64,000 nucleotides of DNA, taken from Heracleum sosnowskyi. Taxonomy: Eukaryota; Streptophyta; Magnoliopsida; Apiales; Apiaceae. This document shows, piece after piece, positions 36,507 through 48,344 of the stretch. The notes below the pieces were generated by a model. The model saw only the letters and a program-made list of their open reading frames with translations. It searched no databases and was not told the origin of the DNA. The stretch lies in assembly GCA_030848705.1 (NCBI GenBank), contig CM061244.1, positions 112,889,111-112,953,110 of the forward strand, given 5' to 3'. Both the position numbers and the translations under genes were made by a program. The stretch's first letter is position 1. The number at the start of each line of letters is the position of its first letter.

Positions 36507-36660
36507 TACAAAGATGCAAAGAAGAAATGTCATCAATACTATCCCATACAGTCTTAATTTTTGTATAATACTTAGAAATAGTTTGCGTTCCCTGAGATAT
36601 TTTAGCTAATTATAATTCCAAAGAATACAATTCAGTTATAGAAGCACATCCAAAATGATT
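36507..36660 (-). pseudogene. Old Copia gag relic, segment 2
   Basis: Minus strand FGCASITELYSLEL, then LAKISQGTQTISKYYTKIK and TVWDSIDD, matching the Copia gag block usually reading ELSSITQGSLSISAYFTKLK. It is bounded on the right by the large non-autonomous element and on the left by the young Copia element. One stop is present. Confidence 0.8.
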
Positions 36661-39600
36661 TGTTAGAGCCGAAATTCGGTATCGGGTTTTTCGGGAAGAT
36701 TCGGGTCAAATAATAATCAATTGGGGATATCCAAGGTGCAATTAGGGATTGAACTAGTACAACGGAGGCTCAGGGCTTGTCCTCATAATAGTGGTGAGGG
36801 TGCGCCTTCTGGTCGTCCAACCCTTGAGGACGCGTCCGCTTGGTGTGGACTGACAACTTGACAGAGAATAACAGCTAGACTGGCATGGGATTAACATATG
36901 AAAGATTTAGGGCTTGCCCTCATAGGGGTAAGGGCGCGCCCCTTTAGGCCATCCACCCCTTGAGGGCGCGTCCTCTTGGTTTAAAGTAACTACTTGGTGG
37001 TGAAGGATGGCTCCATTGGCTTGATAAAGGCAATATATTGAAGACTTCTCCCTTAGGATGTCTTCTAAGGGAGGGATGTCCGTTATTGAAGGCCTCCAGG
37101 GGTTTACCTGATGATTGAAGAATTCCCTCCTAGGATGTTCCATAGGAGGGGGATGTCCGTTGTTGAAGGCCTCCAGGGGTATGCCTGATGATTGAAGGCC
37201 TCCAGGGGTATACCTGCGTCTATGAATTAAGAAAATAGCTGGTAACGGATGAGACTAGTCCTCGACGGGGGAAGTTTCCTTATTCGTGAAGTCCTGACGT
37301 CATACACGAGCCTTGGGCCTTTGTGACTAGGCCTCATCGTCAGACATTCCTAAAGCGAGTCAGAGTCTAATTATGGAAGGCGGTGGAAGACTTCTTATGG
37401 GCTTTGGAAATCAGAGATCAAGTCCATGGAGGTAACTTTCTCTCCAAGAACTACGTTGGGCTTGATCCCCTATAAATACGGGGTACGTAGGCACATTGTA
37501 AGGGGTTGGAAGTGTAAGAACCGAGAATCCGTATGTATGTTTTTAGGAATTTAATATAATTCCTGGGCATTATTTGTGAATTTAAGTACATTATGTGTTG
37601 ATTATGGAAAATGTTTTGTTTAAATGATCATACGCGTATGCCTTATAGATGATATGTGGAATTATGTGATTATTGAAAATTTTCTTTTCAGAGTAAAATT
37701 ATTTTAATCTTAAATTTATCATAATTATTGAAACAAAGAATTCCGTTCGTTTTTCAATTATTGGAGAAATTGGTATATCGTTCGTACCAATATTTTATTC
37801 GTGAAAGCGGGATATATTCCCGAACACTCGTTACAAAGATATTTTGGTTCGTACATCTAAATAGTATTAAAATATTCTTGTAAATATCTGTAATTATTGA
37901 TAATTATTGTTTTGTCACCGGTACGCTTTATTCGAATAAAAATGATCCAACGGATCAATATTGAACCAAAAATGTTATTTGAGGTATAATTTTCGTTAAA
38001 TATAAATAGTCGTGCCGTAATTATTTTACGTATAATAAAAGTATTAATTATCGATAATTATCCCTAAATTACCCGAAACCCTAATTTCATTCTTCGTGTT
38101 CTTGAAAATCAAATCCATAAACGAAGGTGTTATCGGATTCCAAATTCAAAGTTCTTGTAACCAAATCAAAGCTCTTTTCATCCTCTATCATAATCCACCA
38201 TCAAATTTCAGTTTGGGTAAGGATTCGATTTTCTTCTGATTTTTATATTTTTAATTCGAATTATTAATTTGGGAAATTATTTGTGGTTGATTGTTCTTGA
38301 TGATTGATGGGTTAATCATGTTTATTATGAGATGTGGAGTATTGTAATGATTTTTAACTTGATTTTTGAGCTTGAAATCGAATAGATCGGAAAATAGTAG
38401 GCATGACCGGAGTTTGGTCGGGATTTTGATTGGCTAAATGAACCCTGATAACGTTTGTACCATTGATTAGATCGTTGAAAGTGGAATCTATTCATATAAT
38501 TAGTTATGAATTTGGTATTCGTTTTTGGTCGACCGGAAAATGGTGTAAACTCGCCGGCGGGGAGTTTTCGAATTGATTTTGGGTTCGTTTTGTGCCGATT
38601 TTGGTGTTGGTTAGCTGTGGGTTATAGTAAGGATCGAAACCCCGTGTTTTTGGTTGTGACTGGAGCAGTTCCCGGTGGCCGGACGTCGGCCGGAAACTGG
38701 GAAACCCAGTTTCCGGTGACGTGTTCTTGGCGACCCGATAACTGTTCTTCACGACCCGTTTCCAAATTTTACCCGACCCGGTTTGATCCTCAAAACCCTA
38801 AAACCAATTCTGAAAAGTGTTTTGGGAATTATTTTCAATTTTTATTTATTTATTTTAGTTTAAATTCAGAAAGTGATTTAAATTTCTAAAAAATGGTTTT
38901 AAATTCATAAAATTGATTTTTATAATTCAAATAAGTTTTATAAATTCTTAAATATTTATTAATTTCCAAAAATGGATTAAATTTAATTATTTTTGATTAA
39001 TAATTAATTAATTTAAAATGATTGATTAATCTTTAATCAATTAATTTTTATAAATTCATTATTAATCGAATTTAATTAATCTAAATTAGATTTAATTATT
39101 TTCTTCACTTTTCTTTATTCAATAAATTGTTTAAATGTTTATAATTAGTCAATTAATTTTTATATTAATTGATTGAATTGTTTTTAAATCCTTATATTAT
39201 CAAAAATGATCTGATTTTCGATCTAAAAATATTTTGTGTCTTGTTTCTTTTCAAACGAGAGTTGAAGAACATTTTAAAATTTCTTTGGGACGGTTACGTG
39301 ACTTATATGCTGCCTTTAATTCAATTAAATAAGGATATGGGATGTACTAATTATGCGAGAAACCTAATTATTAGATTATAATTATGAATAACTGTTCCAG
39401 GACCTAGTTGAATGTTTTGATTGTGGTTGACATGATTATAAAGGTTTATTAAAATAAGAATATGTCAGTATTACTAGAAAATGAGGTTTACGAGGTCGTT
39501 GACTTGGATATTGATTTTTATGTTATAGAAGTGTTTGACGAACGAGAGTGACCATGATTTATTATCGCTGATCAGGCAAGTGTTTATACTCTTCACTTAA

Positions 39601-40862
39601 TTTCCAAGTGTTGGTTCTTTCACACTGAATTACAAGTGTTATTATTATTTCTTGTTAATGCAGTTATCAGATTCAGTCCCTTATTCAAACTTATATATGT
39701 TATGTATAATTCAGTTTATTTCCTTCAGAATGTAAGGCTTATCTGTTATAAGTATACTTTTTGAAGGACTTGAACTATTTCTTTCAGTATTCAATAAACC
39801 ATCTGATTGATATTCTTATTTATCAAATTCATATTGCCATGTTAAATGAGAAAAGTTTAATTAGTTTGTTAAAACTGTGATTTGAGTTATGAACCCGCTA
39901 AGGGTAAAAGTTGTGATTTGGGAAAAATGAGGGTTTTATATTGAACCCGTGAATTGGAAATATACAGGGCCGTACGCCGGTCAGGAGATGTTGAATGATA
40001 TTTTGTCCATTGTCAATAAGTGCCAAAATGGGCTGATTTTTGATTATGTTGCCCAGGGATCCCAGTTTAGCCTGCTGTGTACCACAGTATGGTTGGCGAG
40101 CTATGAGCGATCGATCGTCGGCTTAGCTCGTAGCGTTTAGTAGATTCCAATTCATTTATTTTGATGATAAAGTGAGAAAAGTTACTTATATGATATTAGA
40201 CTACTTTTAAAGTTATGTATTGGTATTGATAATCAAGTTTCATTGCTCTTACATTCCATAGATCCTTTCCAAACATCTGTTCTTTATTGTTGAGTTAAAA
40301 TGCATATTTATTGAATCATACATTGATATTCAGAGCTATATTTTATCGCACTGGCTGAGCATTTTGGCTCACTCTTGCTTCTCTATTATTCTAACCTTTC
40401 AGATAGTTACGAGGATGTCTCATGTTAGGCGAACAGCTAGGATGAGGGTGAACCGTCAGTTTCCCAGTGTCCGCGGTCAGGTAGTAGTTTGGAGTGTAAT
40501 TTGTAGAGGGATTGTATGAGTAATGTAACCTTAACTGAATCAGTGTGTAAAACTTCGGTAGACATTTAGTTGTTAGCGTAATTCCTTATCGGGGTTACCC
40601 TAATAACATAGTGGTTTGTAATAATATTAGTAGTTGTGATTATTATTGGTTGTGCGCTACCCGATTTTGACCCCGGGTTGGGAGGGCGTTACAGGAAGCG
40701 AAGAGCTCAGCGAGACACCACCAAGAAAACCTTTACAATCTCAACCCCCAATTCATCACAACCACCACACTCTGGCGACTTTCCGGCGAAGAACCACCGT
40801 CATAGATCTTGATTCCGGCGATAAACCTCGGACTTTGTTAATACCAAATTCCTCCGTTAACA
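36661..40862 (+). repeat. 5' LTR of the LARD-like element, split by a solo LTR
   Basis: LTR sequence occupies 36661-37512 and 40699-40862, about 1016 bp in all; between them sits a 3.18-kb insertion. Contains the GAGGACGCGTCC and AGGGCGCGCCC motifs. It lacks about 240 bp present in the right LTR after the CCTCCAGGGGTAT repeats. Confidence 0.87.
37513..40693. mobile_element. Solo LTR (3.18 kb) inside the LARD LTR
   Basis: Begins TGTAAGAACCGAGAATCC, ends GGGAGGGCGTTACA, with a 5-bp duplication GGAAG on both sides (37508-37512, 40694-40698). No internal coding region. The great length and the TGTAA...TTACA ends suit chromovirus (Tekay/Del-like) LTRs, but this lineage call is inference. Mostly AT-rich; a hydrophilic GC-richer stretch at 38500-38780 has no convincing gene. 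Confidence 0.82.
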
Positions 40863-40883
40863 AATTGGCGCTACAAGGAGGGG
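40863..40883 (+). other. Primer-binding-site-like sequence of the LARD element
   Basis: AATTGGCGCTACAAGGAGGG starts right after the left LTR. The TTGGCGC core is common to plant gypsy-type sites; I cannot name the tRNA. Confidence 0.55.
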
Positions 40884-41740
40884 TGATGATCAAGATCATA
40901 AGCTCAGGAGGAAGAGATATCTCGTCACGATGAAAGTTCTTAAAAGAAGGTCTGCCAAGATTCGGAGGATGACCATGGGTACTACTTCATGCTGGCGGTA
41001 AGGAGGAAGATCCAAAGATGATGATTTCAAGATGATGATTCCTGACTGGGGGTTCGATGATGATCTGGAGAAGAAGGTGTCAAGGCGATTCAGATCTGAA
41101 GGATGTTTCCATGTATTCTTGAAGGCGGCAGTTTTCATGTATACTTGGGGTGATTCCAAGCAAGATCCTAAAAAGAAGGCGCAATTATCGGGAGCACGTC
41201 ATCATCTTCTGGACGTGCCCTCAAGGTAACACCTAACTAGTTTTAGTCTTTGTTCCTAGAATTGTTGTAGGAAGATCATGAAGGAAAATCCCCAAGAACC
41301 CTTAGGGCGCGCCCTAAGAGTGATGCTCGAAGGTCAGATGACTTGGAAGAATATCTCAAGAATTATCAAGCCATACGTCCCACCCCAAAATGATGTGTCC
41401 TCTACTTCAAGGATGCCCTCTCAACATGTCAAAGGTCCCAAGGATCGTTTCTCCCCGAGGACGCGTCCAATGGGAAAATGTCTACAAATAGTTTTAATGA
41501 AGATAAATAATGATCATACAAGCTCCAATAGTTGAGCCCCTTTGTCGTCTCTCAAGTGTGTCCTTCCTTCAGGGAGCGCACTCCGAAGATACTCCGATGT
41601 TCAGACGAATTCCAACGAGTACATGGAGAGCTGATTGATTTGTGCGGCTTCCTGGTCTTTCAGGACGCGTCCTTCCTCCATGGCGTGCTCTCAGGAAAAA
41701 GAACTACTGCTCAACATGAACTCTAGCGATTTTTAGAGGA
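40884..41740 (+). other. LARD interior, 5' part
   Basis: No recognisable gag. Short open frames (for example 41032-41229 and 41278-41535) have no known motif. Contains copies of the TAGGGCGCGCCCTA / GGACGCGTCC palindromes. Confidence 0.5.
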
Positions 41741-41744
41741 AGAT

Positions 41745-42425
41745 AATAGGGAGGCGAGGCCCCATGATCCAAAGAGAGTGCCCCCTGGTTACAGGTTGAG
41801 GCCCCATGGACATGAGTGAGCCCCATCATGTGACAACTCAATTGATAATATCGGAGAGCATCCCCGTGATCCACAGAGTGCGCCCCCTGATTCTTGAAAG
41901 AATTACAGGTTGAGGCCCCATGGACATGAGCGAGCCCCTCCGCGTGAAGAATTCATTACTTGAATTTCAAAGGAAAGGAAGCTATTGGAAGCAGCGGCCC
42001 CGTATTCCATAGTGAGAGCCCCTGATTACAGGTCGAGGCCCCATGGATATGAGTGAGCCCCGTCACGTGATAATTCAATGGATTATATAGGAGAGAGGCC
42101 CCCTGGTCCACAGTGAGTGCCCCCTGCTTACAGGTTGAGGCCCCATGGACATGAGTGAGCCCCTCCGAAAAGACAAGACTTTTATCTTCAGAGAACGCAT
42201 CGTCATATCCTCAATAATATAAGATATGCCCTTCAAGGCACGTCATGATGGTATCGGCCTCATATGTTAAGGCTTCGACTTTAAACATGATTGTACAACC
42301 CTCAGGTTGCAACAAGAAGAAGAATATTTGGAGTAGAGGCCCCACGAACCTTCGGATGCGCCCCCTGACCAGCAGGATGCGGTCCCAAGGTCATGAGTGA
42401 GCCCCTCCACAAGATAATGCTATTA
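41745..42425 (+). repeat. Degenerate tandem repeats GAGGCCCCATGGACATGAGTG in the LARD interior
   Basis: Five or more units of about 80-130 bp built on AGGTTGAGGCCCCATGGAC, ATGAGTGAGCCCC and AGTGCCCCCTG. Units are spaced irregularly with AT-rich spacers. No reading frame stays open across the array. Confidence 0.8.
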
Positions 42426-42985
42426 TAAAATGGATTAGAAGATTAGAAGGGACTTCGACATTTCCCTCGTCCATATAGGCCGCCCTACGCAAGAGGGTGC
42501 GCCCTCACAACGCTGGGGGTAGTACTGATGCATCTCCCGGCTCTTCCTATGAACAGAGTATCCTTACGGGGATGCTTCTTCATGAAAAGACGTTTGAAGA
42601 TAAAATTGACGCCTATTGTGTGCCCCTTCTCCGGACAGAGGCGCTAAGGTGCGGCCCTAGGCTAGTCTGATGAAGGCCCTCTAAACGATAAATTATATAG
42701 AAGATAATAGTGGCTAATATTCTCCTCTAACGGATGCCTCTTCGCGAGATGCCCTTCATAGGATGCCTCATATCGAGATGCCCCTTATATGGTTCGAGAT
42801 TCGAAGTATTCTGTGACCGGAGAGTGCACCCTAAAAGTTTGATGAAACTTTTGAGGCTGAGGCCCCCGAATAGTCATACAAGTGTTTGATGAAGTATTTT
42901 CAATAGGTTGATGCTTTGGTTGATTGAAGACGGGCAAAGCCTAAATAGTAGACTACAAGGTAAATTAATTACCTCCTAGTCTAGG

Positions 42986-43603
42986 TAGGGTTGTTCACGA
43001 ACCGAGCCGATCCGAGCTTTGATGTAAACGAGTCGAGCTTTACTTTTTTCTCTGACGAGCCGAGCCGAGCTTTCTTATCGCACAAAATTTGTGTTCGAGC
43101 TCGAGCTCGTTAACTAACTAGCCGAACACGAGCTTTTATCGAACAAAAATGAGCCGAGTCGAGTCGAGCCGAGTCGAGCCGAGCTCATTAAAATTTACAA
43201 TTTTAATAGATAATAAAGCCCAATTTTTCTTAGCCCAACGAACTAAAATATTTTTTGTCGAAACCGAACCCAATTTCCCAATCAATTCTCAATAAACCTA
43301 AAATACACATACTATAAATTACAAAATGAATTTAAAATGTTAAGAAATAATATAAAAATAAGTCGAATATATCTTAATTTTTTCGAGCTTTATCAAGCCG
43401 ATCTCGAGACGAACGAGCTCGAGTCGAGCTCGAGCCGAGCTCGAGTCAAGCTCACTAATAGCTCGGCTCGAGCTCGTTTTCTTAACGAACAATTTTTTGT
43501 GTTCGAGCTCGAGATTGAGCCCTTAACGAGCCGAGTCGAGTCGAGCCCTTAACGAGCCGAGCTCGAGCTTGTTCACGAACAGCTCTGTTCGTGAATAGCT
43601 CTA
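42986..43603. mobile_element. hAT-type MITE in the LARD interior
   Basis: 618 bp. Eight-base duplication AGTCTAGG at 42978-42985 and 43604-43611. Ends TAGGGTTGTTCACGAACCGAGCC and, reverse-complemented, TAGAGCTATTCACGAACAGAGC. Both flanks are dense in GAGCTCGAGC/GAGCCGAGTC repeats; the centre is AT-rich with no ORF. Confidence 0.9.
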
Positions 43604-43932
43604 AGTCTAGGGGGTAGTCCATATATACTTAAAATACTTTCCCTAGTCCTAGTTGAGGTAATGAAATTTCAAAACTTTCGAGATGGTTTGTTTACAGGGC
43701 GCGCTCTCTAGGGTGACGCGCCCTCAGTTAGATGGTGAGATGCGGAACTCTTCCTTGTAAACATGCAAGTATGATAATCAAGAAGACATTTTATGAGAAC
43801 ATAAATCCAGGAAACATATCCCGTAGAGTTACCAAAAGCATAGTCAAATCAAGTACAACTTGCAAGGCTTAGAAGTGAGGACATGCACCTCAAAAAATTT
43901 CAGAAGACTTAGTAAAAGAAATAAAGATCATA

Positions 43933-45040
43933 TCAAGCCTTAGGACACATCCTGAGTGTCATCAGCAAGAGGAATAGAGGTGTTTTCAGCAGCAATATCA
44001 CTTGTTTTAGCAACATCATCCAAAGGTTTTTCAAGAACAACATTGGCCTTAGGAGATTGGTTTCCCTGATCCTTAGCATATTGTTCAACAACAGGAGGTG
44101 CATCCTCAAAAGACACGTCCTCATCTCCTTCAAGTGGTCCAGCTTCAATTCTAAGTTTGATCTGTTTGGCTTTGATGGTCGCAGCTTCATCAATTTTGAA
44201 TTTTTTTCAATCCATGCAACTTTATCCTCACCAAACTTGGAGAAGTCATACCCAGGATCAACTGCCAAGAAGCCAAAAACATAGATTCTCCCTGAAATGG
44301 AAGACGCGCACTCGGTAGAATGGAAGACATACTCCCAAATCCCTGAAGAAAAAGTAGAAGCTTGTGGACGCGCCATATCATCAGGGCGCGCCCTCAGACA
44401 TACAAGGTTAAGAAGTGTTCTCTACAACTGTTCCTTGAAAGATAGATGTCCTGCCAAAATGTTTTCCATTGGTTAAATGAAATAAGAAGACATGGCAGCT
44501 CATTTAAGGCGCACCCTCTGAAGAATGAGATATCGTCGCCAACGTTTGATATGTTTTTTCCAAATATGCCTTGACAAGAGACAATATGAAGAATGTACAT
44601 ATAACAAAATTGGTAGGAAGGGTGAGCCTTGACCTCGTCAGCGTACTTGTCTGTGAAGATAAACAAGCAGTATGAGTAGAGTTACGGAACGGTTGCTGAA
44701 GAAATTGCCTTTGTGTTAGCAATTGTGTTGCTGGTGGAAAGATCACCTACATTGTCAAGACGCGTCCTCCCTGTCTCCGAGACTTTCTCAACTTCTTCAT
44801 CTTTGTTTTGCTGGGATAGCTCCTCCTTCTTAACTTCAATAACTCCAACCTTTGACACTTTGAATTCAACTCATTCGACCTCAGAAGACTCATGTGGATT
44901 ATTTGACAAATTCTCATAAGGATTTTTATTACTTGAAGATCGGTGATCGAGATTTCGTTATGGTTGCGCCTCCCTCTCAGGGCACGCCCTCCAATATTGA
45001 TGCACTCAGGCGAATCTCTAATGTTCATTTTTATGCCCAA
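43933..45040 (-). pseudogene. Unrecognised antisense open frames in the LARD interior
   Basis: 44376-43933 reads MARPQASTFSSGIWEYVFHS ... FGFLAVDPGYDFSKFGEDKVAWIE, then shifts into a Leu-rich frame; 45040-44747 gives a basic segment. The first 60 residues look protein-like in composition but I know no family. Frame changes suggest a decayed gene running opposite to the element, comparable in position to the antisense relic of the Tat element at 7440-7990. Confidence 0.4.
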
Positions 45041-45154
45041 ATATGATCATGGCCTCTAAACAGACCCATTACGAGAATTGATGAAAATATTGGGCTCACG
45101 ATTAGTGGTCCAGAAATATTGTGCAGCTCTCCTACCGCTATATTGACAAAGAGT

Positions 45155-45425
45155 CAGGAAGGAGGAGATGACTCCTCTCATCAAATTAGCAAGGAGTCAG
45201 ACGAGAAGAGAGGACTCCTCCGCCTCATATCAGCAGAGAGGACTCATCCTCCTCATATCAACAGAGAGGACTCATCCCCTCATATTAGCAGAGTGGACTC
45301 CTCCCCTCATATCAGCAGAGAGGACTCCTCCACTCATATTAATAGAGAGGACTCATCCCATCGTATTCGTATAAAGGCCTTCTTCCATCATATTAGTAAG
45401 AAGTTAGGCAAGAAAAGAAGACTCA
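45155..45425 (+). repeat. Tandem repeats CATATCAGCAGAGAGGACTC
   Basis: Seven or so units of about 30 bp with core CTCATATCAGCAGAGAGGAC, open in two frames as repeats of HISREDSS / LISAERTPP type. Open frames here are a by-product of the repeat. Confidence 0.8.
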
Positions 45426-46402
45426 TCTCCTCATACTAAAAAGTAGACAGACAAAAGGAGAGAACTCCTCTACTCCTCTCATCATATCAACAAGAGGCCT
45501 TCTATCATGATACTTTAAGAAGACTTGAAGATACATGTGGGAACATAAGATCACATGTTAGATGGAGAGAAAATATTATTGTGATAACTTTTGACTACAA
45601 GGCCCTACGAGGTCGCTTCACAAGGTCTCTACGGGACTGGATTGCGCTCTACGGGACTGGATTGCGCTTTTAAGGACCCTTCGAGGGCATCACTTACATA
45701 TTCTTAAAATCACATGACACGAAGACATCTTTACAAGACATCTCATAATATCAAGGCAAGAATGCCCATGGCCAGACCCTCAAGGGACGCATGGGTGTGT
45801 CATTATTGGAATTTTTGAAAGAGGACGCACCCACAGTTTTGAACGCGCTCAAAAGAGAACTATTCTGGAATGAGAGAAAAAAAAGATTATAAGGAAGGGC
45901 AAAGGAAGATATTAGGTGGAACACGTGGCAGCCATCGGATGGAATAGTATGACTGATTAGACCACCGTACAGGTATATATATACAAGGGTGTATCTATAT
46001 TTACACAAGCTACTCCATTTTTTGAATCTTAAGATAAATGCATGAATCCGTACACCTTAATGATAGAAGACGGCGCGTCCTCTCGATAAATGAATATTTT
46101 ACTTGATGACGAGCCCGGAGAGAGGTTTATATATGTGCACAATATCTTTTGTTTCTTACGCCGAGTTAGCTCATGTAAGCTTAGAGGTGTCGTGTGCAGG
46201 TAGTATCCCTCTCTAAACAATAAAATTATCAAAAATATATGATGGAAGAATTAAAGGACGCGTCATCTGGAAGGATGCGCCCTCTTTACATCATAAAAGA
46301 AGGAAGAAGCTTGAGGACACTTCTTGAAGAATAAAAGGTTACAAAGAGATTTTGGCATTTTGGAGATTGAAAATTCCATGCTTCATCTCTGATTTCACAT
46401 GG

Positions 46403-46416
46403 AATTGAGGGGTAGT
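46403..46416 (+). other. Polypurine tract of the LARD element
   Basis: AATTGAGGGGTAGT lies immediately before the right LTR. Confidence 0.65.
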
Positions 46417-47692
46417 TGTTATAGCCAAAATTCGGTATCGGGTTTTTAGGGAAGATTCGGGTCAAGTAATAATCAGTTGGGGATATACAAGGTGCAATTA
46501 GGGATTGAACTAGTACAACGGAGGCTCAGGGCTTGTCCTCATAGGGGTGAGGGTGCGCCTTCTGGTCGTCCAACCCTTGAGGACGCGTCCTCTTGGTGTG
46601 GACTGACAACTTGACATGAATGGATGACTTGACAGAGAATAACAGCTAGACTGACATGGGATTAGCATATGGAAGACTTAGGGCTTGCCCTCATAGGGGT
46701 AAGGGCGCGCCCCTTTAGGCCATCCACCCCTTGAGGGCGCGTCCTCTTGGTTTGAAGTAACTACTTGGTGGTGAAGGATGGCTCCATTGGCTTGATAAAG
46801 GCAATATATTGAAGACTTCTCCCTTAGGATGTCTTCTAAGGGAGGGATGTCCGTTATTGAAGGCCTCCAGGGGTTTGCCTGATGATTGAAGAATTCCCTC
46901 CTAGGATGTTCCCTAGGAGGGGGTGTCCGTTGTTGAAGGCCTCCAGGGGTATGCCTGATGATTGAAGGCCTCCAGGGGTATGCTTGATGATTGAAGGCCT
47001 CCTCCTGTATTCAATGGGCGCGTCCTCATTGGGGATGTGGGGTGAACCTTGGTGTGTGCTTTGGGAGCTTTGTTCCTGTACTCAATGGGCGCGTCCTCAT
47101 TGGGGAACTTTGGAGTAATCCTGCACTTTGCACCCAAACGCTTGGGATCACTTGTCCTGCAATCTGGTGGGTTCTTCTCATTCGGGGGACAAGGATGCGT
47201 CTGACATTTGGGGTAAGTCATGGCTATACCTGCGTCTATGAATTAAGGAAATAGCTGGTAACGGATGGGACTAGTCCTCAACAGGGGAAATTTCCTTATT
47301 CGTGAAGTCTTGACGTCATAGACGAGCCTTGGGCCTTTGTGACTAGGCCTCATCGTCAGACATTCCTAAAGCGAGTCAGAGTCTAATTATGGAAGGCGGT
47401 GGAAGACTTCTTATGGGCTTCGGAAATCAGAGACCAAGCCCATGGAGGTAACTTTCTCTCCAAGAACTACGTTGGGCTTGATCCCCTATAAATACGGGGT
47501 ACGTAGGCACATTGTTAGGGGTTGGAAGCGAAGAGCTCAGTGAGACACCACCAAGAAAACCCTTACAATCTCAGCCCCCAATTCATCACAACCACCATAC
47601 TCTGGCGACTTTCGGGCGAAGAACCACCGTCATAGATCTTGATTCCGGCGACAAACCTCGAACTTTGTTAATACCAAATTCCTCCGTTAACA
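46417..47692 (+). repeat. 3' LTR of the LARD-like element
   Basis: 1276 bp, TGTTATAGCC ... CCGTTAACA. About 240 bp (near 46980-47225), with two CAATGGGCGCGTCCTCATTG copies, are absent from the left LTR; an 18-bp tandem gain lies near 46615. Confidence 0.87.
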
Positions 47693-47921
47693 CGATCTTC
47701 AAGATCTTTCCAAATAGCTCTAGCAGTTTTCAAGAAGAGCACACTCAGAAGAAGATGACTCTGGCATTACCCAGTTTATTCTTAGCAGAAAGTGTGAGCA
47801 TCATAGATCGTTTCCAGTTATTGTAATTGTTACCACTGAATTTTACAGAAACTAATTGCGTAGTATTGGCATCCGAAGGATGAATGTAGTAAACACTTGA
47901 AGAATCATTGTTATTTGCCAT
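47693..47921 (-). pseudogene. Old Copia gag relic, segment 1 (N-terminus)
   Basis: ATG at 47921; MANNNDSSSVYYIHPSDANT, then VKFSGNNYNNWKRSMMLTLS and AKNKLGN, the standard N-terminal block of one class of plant Copia gag. A frame change follows near 47750, after which TARAIWKDLEDR can be read in another frame up to the LARD insertion. Continues at 36660. Confidence 0.85.
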
Positions 47922-48330
47922 GATAGATCGAGTATGACAAAAAAAATAGATCGAATTGAAGAACTGATTTGATTTCAGAAAACACTCAGAAATACAGATT
48001 CAACAACAAAGTTGTGAAATTCAGATTCTTATCCTTTGGTTTAACACTCAATCTTAACGAGAACTAAAGCAAGTATGAAGAATGAGTATCAATCAAACAA
48101 ATTGTTTCAGAAAAAAATAGAAAAGAAACGATTCGTAACAATAATCGCAGAAACAAAAAATGATCAGATTGAATCAGAATCAAGAATAAGAAGATAACGC
48201 CTTGAATTTTAGACGTTGATTATGGAGAAACCAGAAAGATATAACTCCGATCGTCGAATCGTCGAATCTATTGTAGAACAACGATTTCTTAATGAAATCG
48301 ATAAAGCTAACCGATCAATCTTCACGTAAT
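47922..48330 (-). other. Leader between gag and primer site of the old Copia element
   Basis: AT-rich untranslated leader; no other feature seen. Confidence 0.55.
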
Positions 48331-48344
48331 CTGCTCTGATACCA
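48331..48344 (-). other. Primer-binding site of the old Copia element
   Basis: Minus strand TGGTATCAGAGCAG, complementary to initiator-Met tRNA, directly inside the LTR end AAGTAACA. Confidence 0.88.

Larger units (their letters stand above)
36661..47692 (+). mobile_element. Large non-autonomous LTR retrotransposon (LARD-like)
   Basis: The left LTR starts TGTTAGAGCCGAAATTCGG at 36661 and the right LTR TGTTATAGCCAAAATTCGG at 46417. The left LTR ends TTAACA at 40862 and the right at 47692. Flanks TGATT and CGATC look like a 5-bp duplication decayed by two C to T changes. A primer-site-like AATTGGCGCTACAAGGAGG follows the left LTR and a purine tract precedes the right LTR, so the element reads on the plus strand. 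The interior (40863-46416) has no gag or pol that I can recognise, only repeats, short antisense ORFs and a MITE. It is inserted in gag of the old Copia element. Confidence 0.85.

Noticed and set aside
38500..38890. Gene inside the solo LTR (127-codon frame)
   Set aside because: Codon use and composition do not support coding, and it lies within an LTR; no motif recognised.
45119..45439. Repeat protein with HISREDSS units
   Set aside because: Open in more than one frame because of a roughly 30-bp DNA repeat; no start context or homologue.
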